DNA from: an uncultured Flavobacteriaceae bacterium
GTDB taxonomy: Bacteria; Bacteroidota; Bacteroidia; Flavobacteriales; Flavobacteriaceae
Assembly: GCA_913031655.1 (NCBI GenBank)
Contig: CAJWFY010000028.1
Span: 1-13,619 of the forward strand
Direction: 5' to 3'
DNA: 13,619 bases
Below, piece by piece: positions 1 through 7,609 of the stretch; position 1 is the stretch's first letter, and the number at the start of each line of letters is the position of its first letter. The notes beneath the pieces were generated by a model, which was not told the DNA's origin, ran no database searches, and saw only the letters and a program-made list of their open reading frames with translations. A program made the position numbers and the translations under genes.

Positions 1-2
1 TT

Positions 3-1154
3 AAGGTTATGATGTTTATTTCAGTTAATTTTTGTGTTATTATTTTGCGCGAAACTTCTGCTCAGTGGTATAACCCCTCTTATAAATCTCCTTTATATCC
101 TTTTCTTCAGCTTTTTGGAATATTCAGCGGCTTTGTACTTCTTGTTTTTCTTGGTTGGATGCCTTTTTTTGCAATTCTAGCCATTTCTGTTGTTGGTGTT
201 TTAATCTATTTAACTATTGGAAAAGACGCCACTAGGACTGGAGTTTTAAGAAATTACGGACACAGGCCTGCTCTTTTTTTATTCTATAAAAAAAACCGAA
301 AGTTGTTAAAAAAAGAAGGTCGATCTATTTCTAAAAACCTTGACGGCAAACTTGCTTCAAAAGCAGGTGCTGTAGTTCCTTTGCTTGGCAATGAAAATTC
401 TGCTGAAATGCTTACTGAAATAGCCTCAGCAATTAACCCTCGGGATTCTGTTCAGGTGGTTAATATTACCGAAGTCCCTAATCAAACTTTTTTAGACGCT
501 CTTAAACAAGACACCCCTAAGATCGTTTCAATTGCCCGAAGACTTAAAAGGCTCTCTTCGTCACAGGGTTTGAGTATAGATTTCGAATCTGTAGTAACTC
601 ATGAGGTGTCTAACACAGTTGCTCAGCTAAGTGGCCAAACTAATTGTGATTGGCTGGTTATGGGTTGGAATGGAAAAGCTCACAGCGGGCTTTTGATTAG
701 AAACCCTATTGGCTGGCTCTTAACTCATGTGGATTCTAACTTTGCGTTGTTTAAAGACAATGGCATTAAAAACATCGGTAAAGTGTTAATTGCTCTTCGA
801 CCAGGAAGAAAAGACAAGAACTTTCTTGCAGTTGCTGAAAGAGTTTGCGCTTTTTACGGAGCCTCTTTAACTCTTTTGCATATTGTAACTCCTTCTTTTT
901 CTAAAAAAGCAGCAAAAAAAATGGAAGACAAATCCACACAGCTCTTATCTGCGCTAAAAGTTCCTAATGATTTAAAAATTCTTCAAAGTGAAGACCCTCT
1001 TGACTCAATCTCCACTTTGTCTTCGGATTATGACTTACTAATTTTAGGGGCCCCAGAAAAAGACAGTTGGATTAGTGTTTTGTTGGGGGCTGGGAGAGAC
1101 AAGTTTACTGAAAATTCTGCCTGTTCTGTTTTAAGGCTTACTATGAAAAACTAA
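3..1154 (+). CDS. APC-family amino-acid permease with C-terminal tandem universal-stress-protein domains (5' partial)
   Basis: This is the C-terminal part of a probable inner-membrane amino-acid/polyamine transporter of the APC superfamily, fused to a cytoplasmic USP module. The frame stays open to the left window edge, so the ATG at 9 is probably internal and most transmembrane helices lie outside the window. Numbered from that ATG, residues 1-13 are a hydrophobic helix followed by a charged turn and a YKSPLYPF segment, which resembles the R-P-F-x-x-P-x-Y-P loop of APC permeases. Residues about 32-70 form the last one or two helices. A basic linker (93-115) leads to two USP-like domains at about 118-250 and 255-380. 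The first contains WLVMGW, and the second ends with LLILGAP plus a glycine-rich segment and SACSVLRL, as in USP nucleotide-binding domains. Permease-USP fusions are a known architecture; substrate and ligand cannot be read here. It ends 8 nt before the next gene. Confidence 0.8.
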   Translation, partial: KVMMFISVNFCVIILRETSAQWYNPSYKSPLYPFLQLFGIFSGFVLLVFLGWMPFFAILAISVVGVLIYLTIGKDATRTGVLRNYGHRPALFLFYKKNRKLLKKEGRSISKNLDGKLASKAGAVVPLLGNENSAEMLTEIASAINPRDSVQVVNITEVPNQTFLDALKQDTPKIVSIARRLKRLSSSQGLSIDFESVVTHEVSNTVAQLSGQTNCDWLVMGWNGKAHSGLLIRNPIGWLLTHVDSNFALFKDNGIKNIGKVLIALRPGRKDKNFLAVAERVCAFYGASLTLLHIVTPSFSKKAAKKMEDKSTQLLSALKVPNDLKILQSEDPLDSISTLSSDYDLLILGAPEKDSWISVLLGAGRDKFTENSACSVLRLTMKN

Positions 1155-1162
1155 TTGCTAAA

Positions 1163-2023
1163 ATGAAAATACACCCAATAGAAGCTGGCAATTTTAAACT
1201 AGATGGCGGAGCTATGTTTGGGGTAGTGCCAAAGGTTTTGTGGGAAAAGACTAATCCTGCAGACTCAAATAATATGATTGAAATGGGTTCTCGCTGTATG
1301 TTGATAGAAACGTCTGACCGCCTTGTTTTAATTGATGTGGGCATGGGAGATAAGCAGTCTGAAAAATTCTTTAAATTTTATTACAAATGGGGAGGTTTTG
1401 ACTTGAAAAAATCCATCAACAACGCTGGATTTTCTTGTGATGAAATTACGGATGTTTTCTTTACTCATTTACATTTCGATCATTGTGGAGGGGGGGTTAT
1501 CTGGGATAACAGCAAAACACTCTTGCAGCCTTTGTTTAAAAACGCACACTACTGGAGCAATGAGCGACATTGGGATTGGGCCACAAACCCAAACTCAAGA
1601 GAAAAATCTTCTTTTTTAAAAGAAAACCTTTTGCCTATTTCATCTTCTGGTCGCCTAAAGTTCGTCTCTAGCCACCTTGAAGGCTTTAAGCACAAGGAGG
1701 GTTTGGGTTTTGATGTATTGTTTGTTGATGGCCATACTGAAAAGCAGATGATCCCCAAGGTTTTATACCAAGGAAAGGAGCTTGTTTTTGCCGCAGACTT
1801 GGTTCCTACTGTAGGTCACATTCCTGTTCCTTACATAATGGGGTATGACACAAGGCCTTTATTGTCTATGAACGAAAAAGAAAATTTTTTAAAAGAAGCT
1901 GCTGACAATAATTATTATCTTTTTATGGAGCACGATGCGCATAATGAAGTTATTACTTTAAAAAACACCGAAAAAGGTGTTCGTTTAAATAAGGTTTACA
2001 ATTTTAACGAACTCTTTTCTTAA
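1163..2023 (+). CDS. Metallo-beta-lactamase-fold metallo-hydrolase
   Basis: This 286-residue protein has the metal-binding signature of the MBL superfamily. The HxHxDH motif is at residues 102-107 (THLHFDH at 101-107), with further probable ligands H191 (VDGHTE), D212 (FAADLVPT) and H257 (FMEHDAH). This is a complete dinuclear zinc set, so the enzyme is probably active. There is no signal peptide or membrane segment, so it should be cytoplasmic. The overall layout, with a glycine-rich N-terminal strand, an IDVGMG turn before the motif and a WSNERHWDWA segment after it, recalls the YtnP/AHL-lactonase-like branch. The substrate cannot be assigned from sequence alone and the generic name is safer. 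The ATG lies 8 nt after the permease stop and the gene ends 10 nt before the M1 peptidase, so it is probably co-transcribed with both. Confidence 0.87.
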   Translation: MKIHPIEAGNFKLDGGAMFGVVPKVLWEKTNPADSNNMIEMGSRCMLIETSDRLVLIDVGMGDKQSEKFFKFYYKWGGFDLKKSINNAGFSCDEITDVFFTHLHFDHCGGGVIWDNSKTLLQPLFKNAHYWSNERHWDWATNPNSREKSSFLKENLLPISSSGRLKFVSSHLEGFKHKEGLGFDVLFVDGHTEKQMIPKVLYQGKELVFAADLVPTVGHIPVPYIMGYDTRPLLSMNEKENFLKEAADNNYYLFMEHDAHNEVITLKNTEKGVRLNKVYNFNELFS

Positions 2024-2033
2024 ATTTATTATT

Positions 2034-3827
2034 ATGAAAAACCTATTTACCTTTTTTTTATTTCTTTTTATTTCTTTTTGTTCTGTTTCTCAAGAAAGCT
2101 GGCAACAAAAAGTAGAGTACACTATGGATGTTGATATTAACGTAGAAACCTTTGAGTATAGTGGAACCCAAGAAATCCTTTATACCAACAACTCGCCCGA
2201 CACAATACAAAGGGTTTATTATCATTTGTTTTTTAATGCCTTTAAGCCTGGTAGTCAAATGGACGTTAGGTCTTTAAATATTGCGGACCCCGACAGAAGG
2301 GTTAAAGACCGTATTAGTTTATTGAAAGAGAGTGAGTTTGGTGAAATGACCGTTATTAACCTTTCTCAAAATGGAAATCCTTTAGAGTTTTCAGAACAAG
2401 AAACTATTCTTTTTGCTGTGTTAAAAAAGCCTTTACTTCCTGGCAAAAGAACTAAACTACAAATGTCTTTTAAAGGTCGTGTTCCTAAGCAAATACGAAG
2501 GTCTGGAAGGAATAACAAAGATGGTGTTGCTTTATCTATGACCCAGTGGTATCCAAAACTAGCTGAATATGATTTTGAGGGCTGGCACGCCAACCCTTAT
2601 ATAGGAAGAGAGTTTCATGGGGTTTGGGGTGATTATACAGTTTCACTATCAATAGACAAAAACTATGTGGTTGGAGGAACTGGATACCTTCAAAACTCAC
2701 AAGAAATTGGGCATGGCTATGAAAACAAAGAAAAAACGATTAAAAGACCAGATTCCGATAAGCTAACTTGGGTTTTTTACGCTCCCAATGTACATGACTT
2801 TGCTTGGGCTGCTGATCCTGATTTTATTCACGATACTATGGAGGCGCCAAATGGTGTTGTCCTTCATTTCTTATACAAAACACATACGGAAAACTGGAAA
2901 AAACTTCAGCAACACAGTGTCGATTTAATGGCTTTTTTTAATAAAAAAATAGGTCCGTATCCTTGGAAGCAATATTCTATAATTCAAGGTGGGGATGGAG
3001 GAATGGAGTACGCAATGTGTACTTTAATTACTGGTGGAGAAAATTACGGAAGCTTGTTTGGAACTACGGCTCACGAAATGGGACATGCTTGGTTTCAGCA
3101 CGCTTTGGCCAACAACGAGGCCAAACACCCTTGGATGGACGAAGGATTCACGAGTTATGTTGATGCTTTAGCAGAAAACATTGTTTTAAACAAAGGAAAA
3201 GAAAATCCTTTTTTAAGGTCTTACCAAAGCTATAGGCGTTTAGCAAGCTCCGGCATGGAGCAGCCTCAAACAACTCATTCTGACCGATATAACTTTAATG
3301 TTGCTTATAGTGTTTCTGCTTACAGTAAGGGCGCTGTTTTTTTAGCTCAGCTAGGGTATTTAATTGGAGAGCCTGCTTTAGACAAAACAATAAAAAGATA
3401 TTATAAAGAATTTTTGTTTAAACACCCCACCCCAAACGACTTTAAAAGGGTTGCAGAAAAGGTCTCCGGCCTAGAACTGGAGTGGTATTTAAATGATTGG
3501 ACTAGAACGGTAAACACAATTGACTATTCTGTTGATTTTGTCAACCAAGAGGTTGTTATAAAAAGGATGGGCCTTATTCCTATGCCTTTAGAGATTGAGG
3601 TTTCTTTTGAAAACGGAGACAAGAAGCTTTATTATATTCCTTTAGATTTAATGAGAGGAATAAAAAAGGGGCTAGATGCTAAAACCACTATTCTTCCTTT
3701 GTGGGGATGGGCAAACCCTTTATATCGTTTTAAAATTAGTTCAGACGTCTCTGTTACTTCTGTTTTAATAGATCCCTCGGGTTTGTTGGCTGATATAGAC
3801 TTAACCAACAACTCTATTTCTTTTTAA
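2034..3827 (+). CDS. Secreted M1-family (gluzincin) metallopeptidase
   Basis: This 597-residue zinc aminopeptidase-like enzyme has a Sec signal peptide: MKN, then a Phe/Leu-rich core to about residue 16, with probable cleavage after SVSQ near residue 20. The cysteine there does not sit in a good lipobox. The M1 substrate-binding GxMEN-type motif appears as GGMEY at 322-326. The zinc site is HEMGH at 347-351 with the third ligand E370, exactly 18 residues later in WMDEGFTSY; E348 is the general base. The catalytic Tyr is probably Y430 in AYSKGAVFL. The N-terminal half is the beta-rich M1 domain, and the C-terminal 100 residues are beta-rich with no recognisable T9SS sorting domain. It probably acts in the periplasm or outside the cell, trimming peptides from their N-terminus; exact specificity is unknown. 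It sits in the run permease / MBL / M1 / rnpA. Confidence 0.93.
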   Translation: MKNLFTFFLFLFISFCSVSQESWQQKVEYTMDVDINVETFEYSGTQEILYTNNSPDTIQRVYYHLFFNAFKPGSQMDVRSLNIADPDRRVKDRISLLKESEFGEMTVINLSQNGNPLEFSEQETILFAVLKKPLLPGKRTKLQMSFKGRVPKQIRRSGRNNKDGVALSMTQWYPKLAEYDFEGWHANPYIGREFHGVWGDYTVSLSIDKNYVVGGTGYLQNSQEIGHGYENKEKTIKRPDSDKLTWVFYAPNVHDFAWAADPDFIHDTMEAPNGVVLHFLYKTHTENWKKLQQHSVDLMAFFNKKIGPYPWKQYSIIQGGDGGMEYAMCTLITGGENYGSLFGTTAHEMGHAWFQHALANNEAKHPWMDEGFTSYVDALAENIVLNKGKENPFLRSYQSYRRLASSGMEQPQTTHSDRYNFNVAYSVSAYSKGAVFLAQLGYLIGEPALDKTIKRYYKEFLFKHPTPNDFKRVAEKVSGLELEWYLNDWTRTVNTIDYSVDFVNQEVVIKRMGLIPMPLEIEVSFENGDKKLYYIPLDLMRGIKKGLDAKTTILPLWGWANPLYRFKISSDVSVTSVLIDPSGLLADIDLTNNSISF

Positions 3828-3828
3828 A

Positions 3829-4176
3829 GTGTTCGTTTTAAACAAATCCTCTATTTTAAAAAACAAAGAGGATATTTCCCTTGTTTTTAAAAAAGGCCTC
3901 TCTTTTTCATCTGGGCCCCTTAGAATATTTTTTTTGTCTGAGCCGTCTGGCTCTTCTCTAAAAGTTGGCTTTTCTGTTCCAAAAAAACTTATCCCTTTAG
4001 CTGTAAAAAGAAATCTTATAAAAAGGCGGCTTAAAGAGCAGTTTCGCTTGCTTCCCGAATCATTTTTTGTTAATTCGTTTGGGAAAATGTTTGTTGTTTA
4101 CACTAAAAGCTCTGTTTGTGAAAGTGATGTTCTCTCCTCCTTTTTAAAAAAAGCATTAAGCAAAACACTCCATTGA
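3829..4176 (+). CDS. rnpA: Ribonuclease P protein component
   Basis: This 115-residue basic protein matches RnpA, the protein subunit that binds RNase P RNA and the 5' leader of precursor tRNAs. The diagnostic block is at about residues 45-72: VGFSVPKK, then AVKRNLIKRRLKEQFR, which is the conserved RNR-type signature of the family (here R-N-L-I-K-R-R). A hydrophobic FxxV/F strand near residue 20 (ISLVFKKG) fits the N-terminal leader-binding cleft. The start is a GTG one nucleotide after the peptidase stop, with no in-frame ATG that would keep the conserved N-terminus, so translation may be coupled to the peptidase gene. In many bacteria rnpA sits beside rpmH near the origin; here it is the last gene of a peptidase operon. 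Its last 21 nt overlap the end of the convergent acetyltransferase gene. Confidence 0.92.
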   Translation: MFVLNKSSILKNKEDISLVFKKGLSFSSGPLRIFFLSEPSGSSLKVGFSVPKKLIPLAVKRNLIKRRLKEQFRLLPESFFVNSFGKMFVVYTKSSVCESDVLSSFLKKALSKTLH

Positions 4177-4608
4177 TATATGAGGGATTCCATCTTCTAG
4201 GTACTCTTCTCCTTTTTCAACAAATCCGTGTTTTTTATAAAAACTTTTTAAATGTGCTTGGGCAGAAATTTTCACTTTTTTGTTAGGCCAGTTTTCTTTT
4301 ATTATTTCTAAACTTTTTTTTACCAACAAGTCGCCTATTCCTTTTCCTCTTTTGCTCTTGCTTACCAAAGCCCTTCCAAAAGAAATTTCTTTATAAAAAA
4401 CCCCTTCGTTGAATATTCTAGAGTAAGAAATTATTTTATTGTTTAATTTTCCATAAAGGTGTATTGCTTCAGGGTCTTTATTATCAATGTCTTGATAAAC
4501 ACAATTTTGCTCTACAACAAAAACTTTCGAGCGAAGCATAAGTATTTCGTGAAGATCATTTTTTTCTAGATCATCCCATTTTCTGTGTTTCCAACTAACG
4601 TTTTCCAT
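4156..4608 (-). CDS. elaA: ElaA-type GNAT N-acetyltransferase
   Basis: This 150-residue single-domain acyl-CoA transferase resembles E. coli ElaA closely in its motif order. Residues 21-40 hold LMLRSKVFVVEQNCVYQD followed by ID, the hallmark N-terminal helix of the ElaA group. Residues 86-95 (SKRGKGIGDL) are the R/Q-x-x-G-x-G acetyl-CoA pyrophosphate loop. Residues 116-129 (AQAHLKSFYKKHGF) and the C-terminal EDGIPHISM complete the fold. The acceptor substrate of ElaA proteins is not established, so only an acetyltransferase role should be inferred. It lies 22 nt downstream of rpiB on the same strand and is probably co-transcribed with it. Its stop codon lies inside the 3' end of rnpA on the other strand. 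The ATG start fits family length. Confidence 0.9.
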   Translation of the reverse strand: MENVSWKHRKWDDLEKNDLHEILMLRSKVFVVEQNCVYQDIDNKDPEAIHLYGKLNNKIISYSRIFNEGVFYKEISFGRALVSKSKRGKGIGDLLVKKSLEIIKENWPNKKVKISAQAHLKSFYKKHGFVEKGEEYLEDGIPHISMECFA

Positions 4609-4630
4609 TTAAAATAATTGATTTAAAGGG

Positions 4631-5062
4631 TTAAGTCTTTGGGATTTTGTCTATTCTCTTAGCGTGTCTTCCTCCTTCAAATTCTGTGTTTAAAAAAACC
4701 TCTACCATTTCTAAAGATTCTTTTAAAGACACAAACCTTGAGGGAATACTTAAAATATTTGCATCATTGTGAGATCGTGCCAGTTCTGCTATTTCTTTGC
4801 TCCAACAAAGAGCAGACCTGATTTTTTGATGTTTGTTTGCCGTCATGTTTGCTCCGTTTCCACTTCCACAAATAATAATACCTAAATCAGCTTCTTTAGA
4901 CTCTACTTGTTTTGCTACAGGATGAATGTAGTCGGCATAGTCTACGCTTTTTTCTCCATTGGTTCCGTTATTAATTACTTTAATTTTTTTTTTAATTAAA
5001 TAATTTTCTATTGCATTTTTATATTCTGTTCCCGCGTGGTCGTTGCCTATTGCTATTTTCAT
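4631..5062 (-). CDS. rpiB: Ribose-5-phosphate isomerase B
   Basis: This 143-residue RpiB/LacAB-family enzyme interconverts ribulose-5-phosphate and ribose-5-phosphate in the non-oxidative pentose phosphate pathway, in the cytosol. Visible signatures are the N-terminal GNDHAG (D8, H9), the active-site segment ICGSGNGANMTANKH with the candidate catalytic Cys65, and RSHNDANIL (H98, N99), which helps bind the sugar and phosphate. GGRHAKRI near the C-terminus (R132, H133) is also typical. Length is normal for the family, and the ATG start places the first beta-strand exactly. A long AT-rich gap separates it from the divergent rnr gene, so its promoter should lie within 5063-5467; I could not identify a convincing one. 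It probably forms a two-gene operon with elaA. Confidence 0.94.
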   Translation of the reverse strand: MKIAIGNDHAGTEYKNAIENYLIKKKIKVINNGTNGEKSVDYADYIHPVAKQVESKEADLGIIICGSGNGANMTANKHQKIRSALCWSKEIAELARSHNDANILSIPSRFVSLKESLEMVEVFLNTEFEGGRHAKRIDKIPKT

Positions 5063-5467
5063 TGTGTTAATTTATGGTTGAAAAGTTGTTAGTTGTAAAT
5101 GATAACTTGTTGATTTATTCCTTTTTTTAAAAATAAAGTTCTTTTGTTATTATTTGTTATTACATTCTCAACAAATTGTTTTTAATTATTAACAGTTTTT
5201 TTTTTTAAAATAATTAACATTTAATTAATAAACATAGTGTTTATAACTTTTTTATTAGCTGTTTTTAAGCTTTTTATGTTGTTGTATTTGTTTGTTATAT
5301 GTTAACTACTCTTTTTGTTATTTGAAAAAATTATTTTTATATATGATATTAACACACTATTATAATGTTAAAATATTTAATTAAATTTTTATTTATTATA
5401 TAATGATTGTTAATTGTTTTTAAATCTTTCTTTATTTCAAATAAAAGTAACTTAGTAAAAAAAAAGA
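5063..5467. other. AT-rich intergenic region between divergent rpiB and rnr
   Basis: These 405 nt contain no plausible gene. GC content is about 8-15% in the lines I counted. The region must carry the promoters of both rpiB (leftward) and rnr (rightward), but I find no full TTTG-spacer-TAnnTTTG promoter on either strand. Visible structure includes a perfect tandem repeat at 5143-5162, two further copies of its 8-bp core (5291-5298 and 5314-5321), an 11-base T run at 5196-5206 followed by A4, and short AT palindromes. No stable GC-containing hairpin, riboswitch core or tRNA-like fold is evident. Part of it could be a long 5' leader of rnr. Confidence 0.7.
5143..5162 (+). repeat. Perfect tandem 10-bp repeat TTTGTTATTA x2
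   Basis: Two head-to-tail copies of TTTGTTATTA occur at 5143-5152 and 5153-5162. The 8-bp core TTTGTTAT recurs in the same orientation at 5291-5298 and 5314-5321, so the gap holds four copies. They could be binding sites for a regulator of rpiB or rnr, or low-complexity chance in a region that is nearly 90% A+T. No function is assigned. Confidence 0.55.
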
Positions 5468-7591
5468 ATGTACAAAAAAGAAGAGAATTTATTAAATAAT
5501 GAAATTCTTTCTGTTTTCAAAAACAATTATAAAAGGAAGTTTAATTATAAACAAATATTATTTAAACTAAAAAGAAACGTAAACACAAACGATCTTAAAA
5601 AAAGTTTAATTTTTTTAGAAAGAGAAAAAAAAATAGTTCAAATAAACCCAGGGAGTTATATATTATTAAAAAACAAAAAAACCGTAAAAGGTGTTTTAGA
5701 TAAAACAAAAAAAGGATCAGGATATTTAGTTCAAGAAAATGTAGAAAAAGATTTTTTTATTTCTGAGAAAAATATAAATAAAGCTTTTGATGGAGATTTA
5801 ATAGAGTGTGAATTAATTTCAAACAGAGAAGTCAAAATAACAAAGATATTAGAAAGAAGAAAAACAAACTTTGTAGGTACGATCGTTTTAAAAGAAAACA
5901 GAACTTATGTAAATGTTTCCACTCAAAGAGAAAAAATAATTTTTTTTATAAATAATATAGAAAAAGCGCAAGAAAATGACTTAGTAGTAATTGAGTTTAT
6001 TAAGTGGGAAAAAGAATTTCCCGAAGGTAAAATAATTAAAATTATTGGAGAAAAAGGATTAGTAGACAATGAAATTCACGCCATTTTAGAAGAATACGAA
6101 TTACCATATGAGTTTACAGAAGAACTTAACAATGAGGCTTATAAATTAGAATCTCTACAAAATAAACAAGAAATAAAAAACAGAACAGATTTAAGGAATA
6201 TTACAACCCTTACTATAGATCCAGAAGATGCTAAAGATTTTGATGATGCCATTTCTGTAAAAACAAACAACAATAAATCGTTTGAAATAGGAATTCACAT
6301 AGCAGATGTTTCTTTTTTTTTAAGAAAAAACACCTTATTAGACAAAGAAGCTTTTAAAAGAGCAACGTCAGTTTATTTAGTAGACAGGGTTGTTCCTATG
6401 TTACCAGAATCGCTTTCAAACAAGCTTTGTTCATTAAGACCAAATGAAGAAAAATTTACTTTTTCAGCTATTTTCACTTTTGACAATAATTATAATATTA
6501 CAAAAGAGTGGTTTGGAAAAACCGTTATTAATTCAAATAAAAGGTTAACCTATGAAGAAGCACAGTTTATTATAGAAAACAAAACAAACATTATTCCTAA
6601 AGAAATTTCTTTATCTAAAAAAGAAGAAACACTAGAAAACAACATAAAGGATTCTATAGAAATATTAAACAAAATAGCGAATGACTTAAGAAAGAAAAGA
6701 AGCAAAGAAGGTTCTATAACTTTTAACAAAAAAGAAGTGAAGTTTGTTTTAAACAAAGAGAAAGAGCCGATAAACACAGTCTTAAAAGAATCACTAGACG
6801 CAAACAAACTAGTAGAAGAGTTTATGCTTTTAGCAAACAAAAAAGTTGCTGAAGTTTTTGAGAAAAACAAAAAAGCAAAAGGAATTTATAGAGTTCACGA
6901 TTATCCAGACGATCAAAAAATAGCAACACTTGAAAGGGTTGTTAAAAACCTAGGATATAACCCACAATTAAAACACACGAATAATATACATAATCAAATT
7001 AATGAACTATTAAAGAAAGTAAACAACACGCCAGAACAAAATTTAATAGACACCCTGGTTATTAGGAGTATGAGCAAAGCAAAATATTCGTCTAATAATA
7101 TAGGCCACTTTGGGTTGGCTTTTAAAAAATACACTCACTTTACTTCTCCTATAAGAAGGTATCCCGACGTTATAGTGCACAGGATGTTAGAAAACATTTT
7201 ATTAAATAAAACAGTAGAATACACAAACCTTGAAGAAGATTGCCTGCACTGCTCTAAAAGGGAAGAGGTGGCTACAAAAGCAGAAAGAACATCTATAAAA
7301 TACATGCAAGTAAAATACATGTCTAAACAAATTAATAAAAAGTTTGTGGGGGTTATTTCCGGCATAATGGAGCGAGGGATTTTTGTAGAAACTAAAAAAA
7401 GTAAATGCGAGGGTTTTATAAGAATTAAAGATATACCAAACGATTATTTTGTTTTTAACGAAAAAGAGTTTTTACTGTTAGGAAGAAAAACTAAAGAAGA
7501 GTACAGGCTTGGAGATGAGGTGTTAATTAAGGTGATAGGAACTAACGAAGACAAAAAACAAATAGATTTTTCTCTAATAGAAAAACTGTAG
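5468..7591 (+). CDS. rnr: Ribonuclease R (RNase II/RNB family 3'-5' exoribonuclease)
   Basis: This 707-residue processive 3'-to-5' exoribonuclease degrades structured RNA in mRNA turnover and rRNA/tRNA quality control. In order, I see an N-terminal winged-helix-like region (about 1-62), cold-shock/OB domains (about 68-215), the RNB catalytic domain (about 235-600) and a C-terminal S1 domain (about 622-707). The active site is intact: D251, D257, D259 and D260 in TIDPEDAKDFDDA match the four metal-binding aspartates of RNase II. FTSPIRRYPD at 558-567 carries the conserved catalytic arginine region. The Lys-rich tail of E. coli RNase R is absent. The protein is very rich in Lys, Asn and Ile, and the first 1.4 kb of the gene is much more AT-rich (about 15-27% GC in counted lines) than its neighbours. 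It is followed after 18 nt by the head-GIN gene. The ATG follows an A-rich stretch. Confidence 0.94.
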   Translation: MYKKEENLLNNEILSVFKNNYKRKFNYKQILFKLKRNVNTNDLKKSLIFLEREKKIVQINPGSYILLKNKKTVKGVLDKTKKGSGYLVQENVEKDFFISEKNINKAFDGDLIECELISNREVKITKILERRKTNFVGTIVLKENRTYVNVSTQREKIIFFINNIEKAQENDLVVIEFIKWEKEFPEGKIIKIIGEKGLVDNEIHAILEEYELPYEFTEELNNEAYKLESLQNKQEIKNRTDLRNITTLTIDPEDAKDFDDAISVKTNNNKSFEIGIHIADVSFFLRKNTLLDKEAFKRATSVYLVDRVVPMLPESLSNKLCSLRPNEEKFTFSAIFTFDNNYNITKEWFGKTVINSNKRLTYEEAQFIIENKTNIIPKEISLSKKEETLENNIKDSIEILNKIANDLRKKRSKEGSITFNKKEVKFVLNKEKEPINTVLKESLDANKLVEEFMLLANKKVAEVFEKNKKAKGIYRVHDYPDDQKIATLERVVKNLGYNPQLKHTNNIHNQINELLKKVNNTPEQNLIDTLVIRSMSKAKYSSNNIGHFGLAFKKYTHFTSPIRRYPDVIVHRMLENILLNKTVEYTNLEEDCLHCSKREEVATKAERTSIKYMQVKYMSKQINKKFVGVISGIMERGIFVETKKSKCEGFIRIKDIPNDYFVFNEKEFLLLGRKTKEEYRLGDEVLIKVIGTNEDKKQIDFSLIEKL

Positions 7592-7609
7592 TTTTATATA
7601 AAAAAACAA

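Noticed and set aside
9..11. ATG at 9 as the true start of the first gene.
   Set aside because: The frame is open to the window edge and the protein begins within the last helices of an APC transporter, so the gene is truncated by the window.
2963..3163. Plus-strand alternative-frame open reading inside the M1 peptidase.
   Set aside because: It overlaps the zinc-site region of an intact peptidase in another frame and has no recognisable motif or separate start signal.
5143..5162. A CRISPR-like or VNTR array.
   Set aside because: Only two tandem 10-bp units exist, without spacers of regular length, in a low-complexity AT background.
5063..5467. Possible replication origin, because of very high A+T, divergent genes and two relaxed DnaA-box-like matches (TTATTAACA at 5186-5194; TGTTTATAA at 5238-5246).
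   Set aside because: No TTATCCACA-type box or cluster is present, two TTATNNACA matches are expected by chance at this A+T content, and hand counts of G and C in flanking plus-strand genes show no clear skew reversal once rnr's own bias is set aside.
6550..6870. Minus-strand 106-codon open reading antisense to rnr.
   Set aside because: Its Ser/Phe/Leu-rich translation is what Lys/Glu/Asn-rich rnr codons give on the opposite strand; nothing supports a real gene.
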